Numbered from the stretch's first letter, positions 25,272-33,434 are shown. The stretch is DNA of 64,000 bases from Pseudoalteromonas apostichopi (GCF_030297135.1 NZ_AP028065.1:3224001-3288000), one strand, 5' to 3'. Made by a program: numbers and translations. The notes: generated by a model not told the origin, from the letters alone.

Positions 25272-25388
25272 TACCGCATACCGCATACCGCATACCGCAT
25301 ACCGCATACCGCATACCGCATACCGCATACCGCATACCGCATACCGCATACCGCATACCGCATACCGCATACCGCATACCGCATACCG
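25272..25388. repeat. 7-bp tandem repeat (TACCGCA) x 16.7
   Basis: Sixteen perfect copies of TACCGCA followed by a partial copy (TACCG). The array is non-coding; the long minus-strand frame through it (a seven-residue repeat, MRYAVCG) is a by-product of the 21-base reading period. A perfect array of this length is likely to vary in copy number between strains. Confidence 0.97.
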
Positions 25389-25464
25389 GCAAGAGTCATC
25401 TAACACCTGTAATTCACATGCTGTTAAGTTTTTGATAGGTATTCTCGTTGACGTTTGCGCAGGC

Positions 25465-25492
25465 AAAAAAAAGCCCGCATAAGGATGCGGGC
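25465..25492 (-). terminator. Rho-independent terminator of a minus-strand small RNA
   Basis: On the minus strand GCCCGCAT-CCTT-ATGCGGGC is followed by eight T. This is a textbook terminator that no annotated gene reads into, which points to an unannotated minus-strand transcript. Confidence 0.92.
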
Positions 25493-25645
25493 AAACAACA
25501 AGTTGAAGGAAGTAATTCAGGGAACTACGGTCTACTAAAAGAAGGTTTTATCCTGATTTCAGTAAACCTAGAGCAATACGAAACTTCATATTGCTAAAAA
25601 CGGAGCTTAATGAAAGAAACTTTCATGAGGTTGCTAGCTCGGTAT
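25465..25645 (-). ncRNA. Candidate small RNA of about 180 nt
   Basis: The interval lies between a near-consensus minus-strand promoter (TTGAAG-17-TATTAT) and a strong terminator, and it holds no real gene. Near the 5' end GAGCT...AGCTC encloses ATGAAAG-TTT-CTTTCAT (25603-25640). Next AGCAATA...TATTGCT forms a second stem (25572-25595), then about 80 bases of mostly unpaired, pyrimidine-rich sequence (CTTCCTTCAACTTGTTG) lead into the terminator. This layout (5' stems, open region, terminal U-tract) fits an Hfq-type trans-acting sRNA. A 10-codon frame (25594-25626) lies in the first stem but lacks a ribosome site. It does not resemble Spot 42, GcvB, CsrB or 6S as I know them. Confidence 0.6.
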
Positions 25646-25651
25646 AGGTAA

Positions 25652-25680
25652 ATAATACGCAATGATGGATTTTTCTTCAA
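25652..25680 (-). promoter_or_regulatory. Sigma-70 promoter of the candidate small RNA
   Basis: Minus strand TTGAAG (plus 25675-25680), an exact 17-base spacer and TATTAT (plus 25652-25657). Both boxes are one base from consensus. Predicted transcription start is near 25645. Confidence 0.65.
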
Positions 25681-26173
25681 ACTAGAAAAATTTAATTTTC
25701 AGATTAAAAAAACTAATGTGAGCAAAAAATTCTATTGTTTTCTTTTTGTTCGCTTTGTGGTTATTTTCTCTTTAACTGCATGAATAGAGTGGTTTTTATA
25801 AAATTCATATTCTGTATTCAGGATTAGTTTAAGTATTCTGTAGTAGATTTGCAAAAGTACTTTTGGGTGTTTATGCGTAATTTATGAATAAACGTCGTGT
25901 TTTCGATTGTTTTGGTTGCTTTTAAGCGTCACTCTAGTGACTTATTATTAAGGTAAAAATATGCATAAAAGTATTTGTAAAATTCAATCTGGCTAAAAAA
26001 TAACTAAGCAAATTGCTTTTTACCGTTATTTGCCGCTAATTCACAGCAAGAGCGTTGTCAGTTCATAATTGACTAGATACACTAGTTGTAACTTTTGGCC
26101 ATGTTTGTGGTCAATAAATACAAGTGTAAAAAATATAACAAATTACATAGAAATCTATTTTTAGGAGTTTAAC
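25681..26173. other. AT-rich leader region upstream of tolQ
   Basis: No gene is seen in this interval. GTCACT-CT-AGTGAC near 25927-25940 is a small hairpin followed by TTATTATT and may be a weak terminator. The tolQ promoter candidate lies at 26055-26083. The usual upstream partner ybgC is not here. Confidence 0.5.
26055..26083 (+). promoter_or_regulatory. Candidate promoter of the tol-pal operon
   Basis: TTGTCA, a 17-base spacer and TACACT lie about 90 bases upstream of tolQ. Each box is one or two bases from consensus, and no better match is apparent in the leader. Confidence 0.45.
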
Positions 26174-26878
26174 GTGGGATCAGGGCTTAACTTTTTAGAT
26201 CTTATTCTAGAAGCCAGTGTACTTGTCCAGCTAGTAATGTTGGCATTAGTCGGCATGTCGGTAATGTCATGGGCAATTATTTTTCAACGTAAAAAAGCGA
26301 TTTCTGATGCACTTAATGGCGCTAAGCGCTTTGAGCAAAAGTTTTGGTCAGGAATAGACTTAAGTAAATTATATAATGAAGTTTCAGCTCGTCCTGGTGG
26401 CGCATCAGGTGTTGAAGCATTATTCGTTGCCGGTTTTAAGGAGTTTGCACGACATAAGAAAAATTCACCGCAAAGTGCAAGCATCGTAATGGAAGGCACA
26501 CATCGTTCAATGCGTGTTGCGTTGTCACGCGAAGTTGAAAAACTAGAATCAAGTTTATCGTTTTTAGCGACAGTGGGTTCAATTAGTCCTTATATCGGCC
26601 TTTTTGGTACGGTGTGGGGTATCATGAACGCATTCATTGCATTAGGTGAAGTTAAGCAAGCAACTTTACAAATGGTTGCGCCGGGTATCGCCGAAGCACT
26701 TATCGCAACAGCGATGGGTTTATTCGCAGCAATCCCTGCAGTTATTGCGTACAACCGTTTTGCAAATAAAGTAGAAAAGCTTGAAGGTAATTACATTAAC
26801 TTCATGGAAGAGTTCGCCAATATTTTACACCGCCAAGCAGCTGCGCAAATAGAGGCTAAAGCGAATGTATCAGCGTAA
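26174..26878 (+). CDS. tolQ: Tol-Pal system protein TolQ
   Basis: Inner-membrane subunit of the proton-driven TolQR motor that energises TolA and supports outer-membrane constriction. The 234 residues carry one N-terminal helix (about 15-37), a cytoplasmic loop, and two C-terminal helices with the conserved GLFGTVWGIM and ALIATAMGLFAAIPAV segments shared with ExbB. The start is GTG with GGAG upstream. It is the first gene of tolQRAB-pal-cpoB. Confidence 0.96.
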   Translation: MGSGLNFLDLILEASVLVQLVMLALVGMSVMSWAIIFQRKKAISDALNGAKRFEQKFWSGIDLSKLYNEVSARPGGASGVEALFVAGFKEFARHKKNSPQSASIVMEGTHRSMRVALSREVEKLESSLSFLATVGSISPYIGLFGTVWGIMNAFIALGEVKQATLQMVAPGIAEALIATAMGLFAAIPAVIAYNRFANKVEKLEGNYINFMEEFANILHRQAAAQIEAKANVSA

Positions 26879-27290
26879 GAAACGTCGCCCAGTAGGTGAG
26901 ATAAATGTAGTTCCTTACATTGATGTAATGTTGGTACTACTTATTATATTTATGGCAACTGCACCACTGATTACTCATGGTGTAAAAGTGGACTTGCCGA
27001 AAATGGAAGAATCGGATCTTGTAGATACCAAAGATACACCACCTATCATTGCATCAATTGATGCTGAAGGTAAGTACTATGTAAGTATCGGCACTGATCC
27101 AGAAGCTCCTATGGAAGCAATTGATGTAGCTGCTGTTATAAAATTACAACTTCAGAAAAACCCCGATACTCCGGTTATGATAAAAGGTTCTGGTCGTGTT
27201 TCTTATCAAGAAGTGTTGCTGTTAATGGACTTTTTGAAAAATGCCGGTGTGCCTTCTGTGGGTCTTATGACTGAGTCATTTGAGGGTTAG
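26865..27290 (+). CDS. tolR: Tol-Pal system protein TolR
   Basis: ExbD-like partner of TolQ. A basic cytoplasmic start (YQRKKRRPVGEINVVPY) leads to one helix holding the essential proton-carrying Asp (YIDVMLVLLIIFMATAP), followed by a periplasmic domain. It overlaps tolQ by 14 bases, so the pair is translationally coupled. Confidence 0.96.
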   Translation: MYQRKKRRPVGEINVVPYIDVMLVLLIIFMATAPLITHGVKVDLPKMEESDLVDTKDTPPIIASIDAEGKYYVSIGTDPEAPMEAIDVAAVIKLQLQKNPDTPVMIKGSGRVSYQEVLLLMDFLKNAGVPSVGLMTESFEG

Positions 27291-27291
27291 T

Positions 27292-28230
27292 ATGCGTGAA
27301 TCAGTAATAAAGTCGCTTCTATTGCACCTTGGTATTATTGTTTTCTTAGTCGTATCAGCGAACTTTCATATGCCAGCTCCTAAGGTAATGGAAGTGACAT
27401 TGAATCCGGCTATGCCTGAACCAGAAAAAGCGGTTTCTGCAGTAACGGTTGATCAACAAAAGGTTGAGCAGAAAATTGCTGAACTTAAAAAGCAAGAAGA
27501 AGCAAAAAAACAAGCCGAAGCAAAGCGAATTCGAGATCTTGAACGTCGTGCAAATGACGCACGTAAGCAACGCGAAGCTGAAGACCGTCGTCTTAAAAAG
27601 TTAGAGCAACAACGCCGAGCGAAAGAGAAAGAAAAAGCAGAAGCTGAAGCACAAGCGAAGAAAGCACGTGAAATACAAGAGAAAGAACGTGCCAAAGCTA
27701 AGCAAGCTGAAAAGCAAAAGCAAGAAGCTGAAGCCGCAGCAAAAGCCGCAGCTGAAAAACGTAAAGCTGAAGAAGAGGCGTTAAAGAAAGCGGAAGCAGA
27801 GCGCAAGCGTAAAGCTGCTGAAGCTGAAGCTGAGCGTAAACGTAAAGAAGCTGAAGCAGAGCGTAAACGTCAGCAGGCATTGCAAGAACAAATGCTGCAA
27901 GAGCAGTTAGCTGCTGAGCAGGCTGCACGAAATAAAATACGTCAGCAACAAGTCTTGAGTGAAGTTGATAAATATAAAGCGTTAATTATGGCGCGTATTC
28001 AACAAACTTTACTTATTGATGAAAAAATGAAGAATAAGCAATGTCGCGTTAATATTCGCCTTGGTTTTAACGGGTTAGTAACTCAAGTAAAATCACTTGG
28101 TGGTGATAAATTAGTGTGTGAAGCTGCTCTTCGTGCTGTCCGTATGGCCGATACACTACCAGTTTCGCCTGATAAAGATGTTTTCGAGCAACTGAAAAAT
28201 ATTAACTTAACAATTAAGCCAGAATTCTAA
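27292..28230 (+). CDS. tolA: Tol-Pal system protein TolA
   Basis: Trans-periplasmic link between TolQR and Pal/TolB. One N-terminal helix (about residues 5-25) anchors it. A very long Lys/Glu/Ala-rich helical domain (about 55-230) spans the periplasm, and domain III (from about 235) has the disulfide pair Cys in KNKQCRVNIR and in DKLVCEAALR. The ATG at 27292 follows the tolR stop directly. The in-frame TTG 12 bases upstream is less likely. The helical domain is built from near-repeats such as EAERKRK. Confidence 0.95.
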   Translation: MRESVIKSLLLHLGIIVFLVVSANFHMPAPKVMEVTLNPAMPEPEKAVSAVTVDQQKVEQKIAELKKQEEAKKQAEAKRIRDLERRANDARKQREAEDRRLKKLEQQRRAKEKEKAEAEAQAKKAREIQEKERAKAKQAEKQKQEAEAAAKAAAEKRKAEEEALKKAEAERKRKAAEAEAERKRKEAEAERKRQQALQEQMLQEQLAAEQAARNKIRQQQVLSEVDKYKALIMARIQQTLLIDEKMKNKQCRVNIRLGFNGLVTQVKSLGGDKLVCEAALRAVRMADTLPVSPDKDVFEQLKNINLTIKPEF

Positions 28231-28239
28231 AGGAATGAT

Positions 28240-29598
28240 ATGTTCAACCAGATAAAAACAGCATGTTTTATTGTATTACTGGGCTTTCATGGCATTGCCA
28301 GTGCTGCACTAGAAATTGTTATCACTGAAGGTATTGATGGAGCACGCCCAATAGCGGTTGTTCCATTTAAATACCAGGGCGTTGGTCCCATCCCTGAAAA
28401 ATTGAGCACCGTTATTGCAGCTGATTTGATGCGTAGTGGTAAATTTAAACCTATTGATGTGACAAATATGCCTCAATTACCCGGCAAAGATGCTGATGTA
28501 GATTATGGTGCATGGGTCAATCAAGGTGTTGAAGCGGTACTTGTTGGTCAAGTTGAGCAACAACCGGGTGGACGTTACTTAGTAAAATATGAGCTTATCG
28601 ATGTGATCCGTGGTCAAATTACAGGCGGCGAAACGCAAATGATGAGTAATGGTCAATTAGTGAAGAGCCAAGACCATGTATTAGATGCTCGTGAGAGTGT
28701 TATATCTGAAACAGGGTTTCGCCGTTATGCGCACCGTATTAGCGATGTAGTTTACGAAGCGCTTACGGGTGAAAAAGGTGCGTTTTTAACAAAAATTGCT
28801 TACGTTATTGTACGTGATAATGAACCGAAGCCTTATCAACTCGTTGTTGCTGACTATGATGGCTACAATGAGCAAGTATTGCTTCGTTCTAAAGAGCCAC
28901 TTATGTCCCCAGCTTGGTCACCAGATGGTACTAAGCTTGCGTATGTAACCTTTGAAAATCGTCAAAGCCAAATTTACATTCAAGATTTGTATACGGGCAA
29001 ACGTGAGTTAATCACAAGCCATCCAGGTATTAATGGTGCACCACAGTTTTCACCTGATGGAAAAAAACTATTATTAGTACTTTCAAAAGACCGTAACGGT
29101 GCAACAGAAGTCTATGTTTTAGACCTTGCAACTCGCAAAGAAAAGCGTTTAACAAATCATCGTAGTATCGATACAGAGCCTTCTTGGTACCCAAATGGGC
29201 AAGATATCGTGTTTACGTCTGAAAGGGGTGGTAATGCCCAGATTTATAAGTTAAATTTGCAAACTGGTAGAGCAAAACGTATGACGTTTGATGGTGATAT
29301 GAATTTAGCAGGTTCGATTTCACCAGACGGAAAAGAATTAGTGATGGTGAATCGTACTAACGGTCAATACCATCTTGCTAAAAAAGAGCTAGCTACAGGT
29401 GCGTTTCAAGTATTAACAAGAACTCGCCTAGATGAATCGCCGAGTATCGCTCCAAACGGTTCGATGATTATCTACAGCACGCTTCATAATAATAAACAGG
29501 TGTTGGCGTTAGTGTCTATGGACGGTCGCTTTAAAGCTCGCTTACCTGTGCTAGATGGACAAGTTAAGGCGCCAGCTTGGTCGCCTTATTTACAGTAA
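28240..29598 (+). CDS. tolB: Tol-Pal system protein TolB
   Basis: Periplasmic beta-propeller protein. A signal peptide ends near residue 22 (GIASAALE). The N-terminal domain (to about 160) is followed by a six-bladed propeller with repeated SPDGTKLAYVT-like segments (PAWSPDG, PQFSPDG, PSWYPNG, GSISPDG, PSIAPNG). It binds Pal and the TolA C-terminus. Length (452) is slightly above E. coli (430). Confidence 0.96.
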   Translation: MFNQIKTACFIVLLGFHGIASAALEIVITEGIDGARPIAVVPFKYQGVGPIPEKLSTVIAADLMRSGKFKPIDVTNMPQLPGKDADVDYGAWVNQGVEAVLVGQVEQQPGGRYLVKYELIDVIRGQITGGETQMMSNGQLVKSQDHVLDARESVISETGFRRYAHRISDVVYEALTGEKGAFLTKIAYVIVRDNEPKPYQLVVADYDGYNEQVLLRSKEPLMSPAWSPDGTKLAYVTFENRQSQIYIQDLYTGKRELITSHPGINGAPQFSPDGKKLLLVLSKDRNGATEVYVLDLATRKEKRLTNHRSIDTEPSWYPNGQDIVFTSERGGNAQIYKLNLQTGRAKRMTFDGDMNLAGSISPDGKELVMVNRTNGQYHLAKKELATGAFQVLTRTRLDESPSIAPNGSMIIYSTLHNNKQVLALVSMDGRFKARLPVLDGQVKAPAWSPYLQ

Positions 29599-29632
29599 TT
29601 TTACTGGTTTACTCAATATAGGAATCAATTCA

Positions 29633-30172
29633 ATGCAACTTAATAAAACTTTAAAAGGCCTGCTTATTGCTGTGCCAGTGATGACATTAGCGGCGTGTAG
29701 CTCTTCTTCAGGTGTTGATGAGGGTGCTGCAAACCAATCTAACCAAGGTATGGTTGAGCAATCAAACACTGATACTGTTGAAGTTGCAACGCTTACTCCA
29801 GAGCAACAAGCTGAAGAAGCACTTCGTGAAAAGTACGAAGCGTTACGTCAAGAGCAAATCATCTACTTTGGTTTTGATAACGCAAAAATCCAAAGCAAAT
29901 ACGCGGAGCTTTTACAAGCACACGCAGAATTCTTAGTACAAAACCCATCAGTTAAAGTACTAATCGAAGGTCACGCTGATGAGCGCGGTACGCCTGAGTA
30001 CAACATCGCACTTGGTGAGCATCGTGGTCAAGCAGTAGAAAAATACCTACAAAGCTTAGGTGTTTCTGCTAGCCAAATGTCAGTAGTGAGCTATGGTGAA
30101 GAGAAGCCAATGGTTAAGTCTCGCACTGAAGAAGCGTTCGCGAAGAATCGTCGCGCAGTATTAGTTTACTAA
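29633..30172 (+). CDS. pal: Peptidoglycan-associated lipoprotein Pal
   Basis: Outer-membrane lipoprotein that grips peptidoglycan. The ATG at 29633 gives a 179-residue precursor with lipobox LAAC (Cys22). A longer frame from 29555 reads through the tolB end and is not credible. The C-terminal OmpA-like domain has FGFDNAKIQ, VLIEGHADERGTPEYN and the YGEEKP segment, with the meso-diaminopimelate-binding Asp and Arg in place. Confidence 0.96.
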   Translation: MQLNKTLKGLLIAVPVMTLAACSSSSGVDEGAANQSNQGMVEQSNTDTVEVATLTPEQQAEEALREKYEALRQEQIIYFGFDNAKIQSKYAELLQAHAEFLVQNPSVKVLIEGHADERGTPEYNIALGEHRGQAVEKYLQSLGVSASQMSVVSYGEEKPMVKSRTEEAFAKNRRAVLVY

Positions 30173-30184
30173 TAAAGAGTCATT

Positions 30185-30946
30185 ATGAAGCCGAAAATTA
30201 TTTTGGCAGCAATGATCTTAAGCGGGAGCACCCAGTTATGGGCTGCTCCCGCTCCTGTTTCAGAAGCTGCAAGCTCGCAATCGAGCATTGAAAAGCGTTT
30301 AATCGCATTAGAAAACATGATGAAGTCACGTAATTTATTGCAAGCTGAGCTTCAGCAACAGCTCAATATCTTACAAGACGAAGTGAGCCAAGTTCGTGGT
30401 ATTACTGAAGAGCAAAGTTACAAGCTTGAAAAAGTACTTCAGCGTCAGCGTGAGCTTTATCAAGAGATTGAAAACCGAGTCAGCCAAGCTTATAGCCAGC
30501 CCGCTGCCGCACAAACTCAACCTACTAACTCTTATACGGATGTAGGTGCATCACAGGCAATTAGTTCAGATTTATCTGAAAATGAAGCCTATGAGCGTGC
30601 AGTGGCGTTAATAATGAAAGATAAACGTTATGAGCAAGCAATTCCGGAGTTCCAAACATTCTTAACTACTTACCCTAATTCAGTATATGCATCTAATGCA
30701 CATTATTGGTTAGGTCAGCTATTAACAATTCAAAACGATCAAGCAGGTGCGACTGAGCATTTCAAAGTAGTTGTGAATGAATACCCTAATTCTAATAAAC
30801 GCCCAGATGCGATGTTAAAGTTAGGAAACTTATTAGCGGAGCAAGGTTTAGGCGAACAAGCCCTTAAAACCTTTAATGATTTAATTAATCAGTACCCAAG
30901 TACCACCGCTGCAAAATTAGCCACAGAACGTCTGTCGCAAATGTAG
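30185..30946 (+). CDS. cpoB: Cell division coordinator CpoB (YbgF)
   Basis: Periplasmic protein that coordinates PBP1B activity with Tol-driven constriction. A signal peptide ends near residue 20 (QLWAAPAP). A coiled coil (about 35-100) drives trimerisation, followed by a Gln/Pro/Ala linker and three TPR repeats (EAYERAVALIMKDKRYEQAI, YWLGQLLTIQNDQAGA, DAMLKLGNLLAEQGLGEQAL). Last gene of the tol-pal operon. Confidence 0.94.
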   Translation: MKPKIILAAMILSGSTQLWAAPAPVSEAASSQSSIEKRLIALENMMKSRNLLQAELQQQLNILQDEVSQVRGITEEQSYKLEKVLQRQRELYQEIENRVSQAYSQPAAAQTQPTNSYTDVGASQAISSDLSENEAYERAVALIMKDKRYEQAIPEFQTFLTTYPNSVYASNAHYWLGQLLTIQNDQAGATEHFKVVVNEYPNSNKRPDAMLKLGNLLAEQGLGEQALKTFNDLINQYPSTTAAKLATERLSQM

Positions 30947-31033
30947 TTTTGACCTGATTAGACTGCTTTTTGACATAAGCGGTCTAAAATTAGGCAACTA
31001 GACATAAAAACTTAAAAAAAGAGATATTTTCTG

Positions 31034-31061
31034 TTGCACTCAGCATTTAAATAAGTATTAT
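31034..31061 (+). promoter_or_regulatory. Promoter of the tRNA-Lys array
   Basis: TTGCAC, a 16-base spacer and TATTAT, followed by a GC-rich discriminator (GCGCCCGC). Such discriminators mark stable-RNA promoters under stringent (ppGpp) control. No other promoter is evident between the array members. Confidence 0.7.
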
Positions 31062-31114
31062 AAGCGCCCGCAGCAGGCGATTGGTAACAACAGCCGAAAT
31101 GCGGAAAAAAGAGC

Positions 31115-31190
31115 GGGTCATTAGCTCAGTTGGTAGAGCAGTGGACTTTTAATCCATTGGTCGATGGTTCAAGTCCATCATGACCCACCA
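31115..31190 (+). tRNA. tRNA-Lys (UUU), copy 1
   Basis: A 76-base gene with encoded CCA. Acceptor GGGTCAT/ATGACCC, D arm AGCTCAGTTGGTAGAGC, anticodon loop CTTTTAA with TTT, T arm GGTTCAAGTCC. Confidence 0.97.
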
Positions 31191-31252
31191 TTCTTTCAGA
31201 ATGGTAATCTTTAATCGACGGATTTACGTATAGCTTTTAAAAGCATTAGAGC

Positions 31253-31328
31253 GGGTCATTAGCTCAGTTGGTAGAGCAGTGGACTTTTAATCCATTGGTC
31301 GATGGTTCAAGTCCATCATGACCCACCA
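31253..31328 (+). tRNA. tRNA-Lys (UUU), copy 2
   Basis: Identical in sequence to copy 1, with CCA encoded. Confidence 0.97.
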
Positions 31329-31383
31329 TTCTTTGAATGGTTTTCTATCGGCGGATTTACGTAGCTTTTATAAGCATCAGAGC

Positions 31384-31459
31384 GGGTCATTAGCTCAGTT
31401 GGTAGAGCAGTGGACTTTTAATCCATTGGTCGATGGTTCAAGTCCATCATGACCCACCA
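31384..31459 (+). tRNA. tRNA-Lys (UUU), copy 3
   Basis: Identical in sequence to copy 1, with CCA encoded. Confidence 0.97.
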
Positions 31460-31515
31460 TTCTTTGAATGGCTTTATATCGGCGGATTTACGTAGCTTTT
31501 TATAAGCGTCAGAGC

Positions 31516-31591
31516 GGGTCATTAGCTCAGTTGGTAGAGCAGTGGACTTTTAATCCATTGGTCGATGGTTCAAGTCCATCATGACCCACCA
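31516..31591 (+). tRNA. tRNA-Lys (UUU), copy 4
   Basis: Identical in sequence to copy 1, with CCA encoded. Confidence 0.97.
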
Positions 31592-31648
31592 TTCTTTTTG
31601 AATGGTCTCATATCGGCGGATTTACGCAGCTTTTATAAGCATCAGAGC

Positions 31649-31724
31649 GGGTCATTAGCTCAGTTGGTAGAGCAGTGGACTTTTAATCCATTGGTCGATG
31701 GTTCAAGTCCATCATGACCCACCA
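31649..31724 (+). tRNA. tRNA-Lys (UUU), copy 5
   Basis: Identical in sequence to copy 1, with CCA encoded. Confidence 0.97.
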
Positions 31725-31782
31725 TTCTTTTTGAATGGTCTTATATCGGCGGATTTACGCAGCTTTTTATAAGCAACAGAGC

Positions 31783-31858
31783 GGGTCATTAGCTCAGTTG
31801 GTAGAGCAGTGGACTTTTAATCCATTGGTCGATGGTTCAAGTCCATCATGACCCACCA
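31783..31858 (+). tRNA. tRNA-Lys (UUU), copy 6
   Basis: Identical in sequence to copy 1, with CCA encoded. Confidence 0.97.
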
Positions 31859-31909
31859 TTCTTCGAATGGTTCTATATCGGCGGATCTACGCACCTTAAT
31901 ATCCAGAGC

Positions 31910-31985
31910 GGGTCATTAGCTCAGTTGGTAGAGCAGTGGACTTTTAATCCATTGGTCGATGGTTCAAGTCCATCATGACCCACCA
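31910..31985 (+). tRNA. tRNA-Lys (UUU), copy 7
   Basis: Identical in sequence to copy 1, with CCA encoded. The spacer before it is shorter than the others. Confidence 0.97.
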
Positions 31986-32038
31986 TTCTTTTTGAATGGT
32001 CTCAAATCGGCGGATTTACGCATCTTAATATCCAGAGC

Positions 32039-32114
32039 GGGTCATTAGCTCAGTTGGTAGAGCAGTGGACTTTTAATCCATTGGTCGATGGTTCAAGTCC
32101 ATCATGACCCACCA
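32039..32114 (+). tRNA. tRNA-Lys (UUU), copy 8
   Basis: Identical in sequence to copy 1, with CCA encoded. No clear terminator follows before nadA; the T-rich run TTTATCTTTTCTTTC lacks a stem. Confidence 0.97.
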
Positions 32115-32243
32115 TTCCTGATTTATCTTTTCTTTCTAAGTTATCCTTTATTTATCTTAACAGCACACAGCAAGACTGTTCTTTAGCTTAAGATTCTCGT
32201 ATAATTCGCGCCATGAATGCACTGTGGACTAAGTGGTCGAGAA

Positions 32244-33284
32244 ATGAGTCTAGCTGAACAAATTATGCCTGAAGATTATATCTTCCCTCCAAAGCCAGCT
32301 CCGTTATCAAAAGACGAGCAAGCTGAGTATAAGGCACGTATCAAACAATTATTAAAAGACAAGAACGCGGTTCTTGTTGCCCATTATTACACTGATCCTG
32401 AAATTCAAGCACTAGCTGAAGAAACAGGCGGTTGTGTTGCCGACTCGCTAGAAATGGCGCGTTTTGGCGCTAAGCACGACGCAGATGTAATTGTGGTAGC
32501 CGGTGTTCGCTTTATGGGCGAAACAGCAAAAATCCTAACGCCAAATAAAACAGTTGTTATGCCAACGCTTGCTGCAACTTGTTCATTAGACGTAGGTTGC
32601 CCAATTGAAGAATTCTCAGCGTTTTGTGATCAGCACCCTGATCGCAAGGTAGTAGTGTATGCAAATACATCAACAGCTGTGAAAGCCCGTGCAGATTGGA
32701 TTGTTACTTCTTCATGTGCTCTAGAAATCGTTGAGTACCTTGATGAGCAAGGCGAAAAAATCATTTGGGGTCCAGATAAACACTTAGGTTCTTACATTCA
32801 AAAGAACACAGGTGCAGACATGATCATGTGGAATGGCGCCTGTATCGTTCATGACGAGTTTAAAACCAAAGCACTTAAGGATATGAAAGCCTTACACCCA
32901 GATGCGGCTGTATTGGTTCACCCAGAGTCTCCTGCGGAGATTGTAGCCTTAGCTGATGCGGTTGGCTCAACAAGCCAACTAATCAAAGCAGCGCAAACTA
33001 TGGACAACAAAAAGTTCATCGTAGCGACTGACCGAGGCATTTTCTACAAAATGCAGCAGTTATGCCCAGAGAAAGAGTTCTTTGAAGCACCAACAGCCGG
33101 TGAAGGCGCAACCTGTAAAAGCTGTGCACATTGCCCGTGGATGGCAATGAACGGCTTAAAAGCGATTGAAGAAGCACTGACAGACCCTGAGGGTAAAGAA
33201 GTATTTGTAGATATGGATTTACGCGAAGGCGCATTAAAGTCGCTTAACCGTATGTTAGATTTCTCAGCAACGCTTCAACGTTAA
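32244..33284 (+). CDS. nadA: Quinolinate synthase NadA
   Basis: Iron-sulfur enzyme that condenses iminoaspartate with dihydroxyacetone phosphate to quinolinate in NAD synthesis. Cys113, Cys200 and Cys297, the three 4Fe-4S ligands, fall at the same numbers as in E. coli NadA when the ATG at 32244 is used (346 residues, E. coli 347), which supports that start over the in-frame ATG 27 bases upstream. Conserved segments include VAHYYTDPEIQ, MGETAKIL and HPESP. No nadB is in the window. Confidence 0.96.
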   Translation: MSLAEQIMPEDYIFPPKPAPLSKDEQAEYKARIKQLLKDKNAVLVAHYYTDPEIQALAEETGGCVADSLEMARFGAKHDADVIVVAGVRFMGETAKILTPNKTVVMPTLAATCSLDVGCPIEEFSAFCDQHPDRKVVVYANTSTAVKARADWIVTSSCALEIVEYLDEQGEKIIWGPDKHLGSYIQKNTGADMIMWNGACIVHDEFKTKALKDMKALHPDAAVLVHPESPAEIVALADAVGSTSQLIKAAQTMDNKKFIVATDRGIFYKMQQLCPEKEFFEAPTAGEGATCKSCAHCPWMAMNGLKAIEEALTDPEGKEVFVDMDLREGALKSLNRMLDFSATLQR

Positions 33285-33305
33285 GAGCGAATCGTCTATA
33301 TATAC

Positions 33306-33335
33306 AAAAGGCAAGGTCTATACCTTGCCTTTTTT
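33306..33335 (+). terminator. Terminator after nadA
   Basis: GGCAAGGT (33310-33317) pairs with ACCTTGCC (33322-33329), flanked by AAAA and a six-T run. Confidence 0.93.
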
Positions 33336-33434
33336 GTTTGATTACTAATCACTTAACCACCGTATTTTAAAAAGCCCTTGCGTCTATAGGGTTGTTTTCA
33401 TACTATAACGCCGCGCTAAACTATAAGCGCCTTA

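Larger units (their letters stand above)
31115..32114 (+). repeat. Tandem array of eight tRNA-Lys units (about 125-138 bp each)
   Basis: Eight identical tRNA-Lys genes are separated by spacers that are themselves near-identical (ATTCTTTGAATGG then ATCGGCGGATTTACG and a short AGCTTTTATAAGCA segment). The similarity of spacers shows recent duplication or continuing unequal recombination. The ATTC(T)nGAATGG segment can form a small stem in each spacer and may be a processing signal. Confidence 0.95.

Noticed and set aside
25272..25388. CRISPR array
   Set aside because: Units are 7 bp with no spacers and no cas genes.
25230..25466. 78-codon minus-strand frame with a repeated RYAVCGM pattern
   Set aside because: It is produced by the 7-bp tandem repeat read in frame, with no ribosome site and an improbable composition.
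27453..27806. 117-codon Ser/Ala/Arg-rich frame opposite tolA
   Set aside because: It mirrors the low-complexity Lys/Glu/Ala codons of TolA's helical domain.
30959..30986. Terminator after cpoB
   Set aside because: TAGACTGC/GCGGTCTA pair with one wobble, but the following AAAATTAGG is not a T-run.
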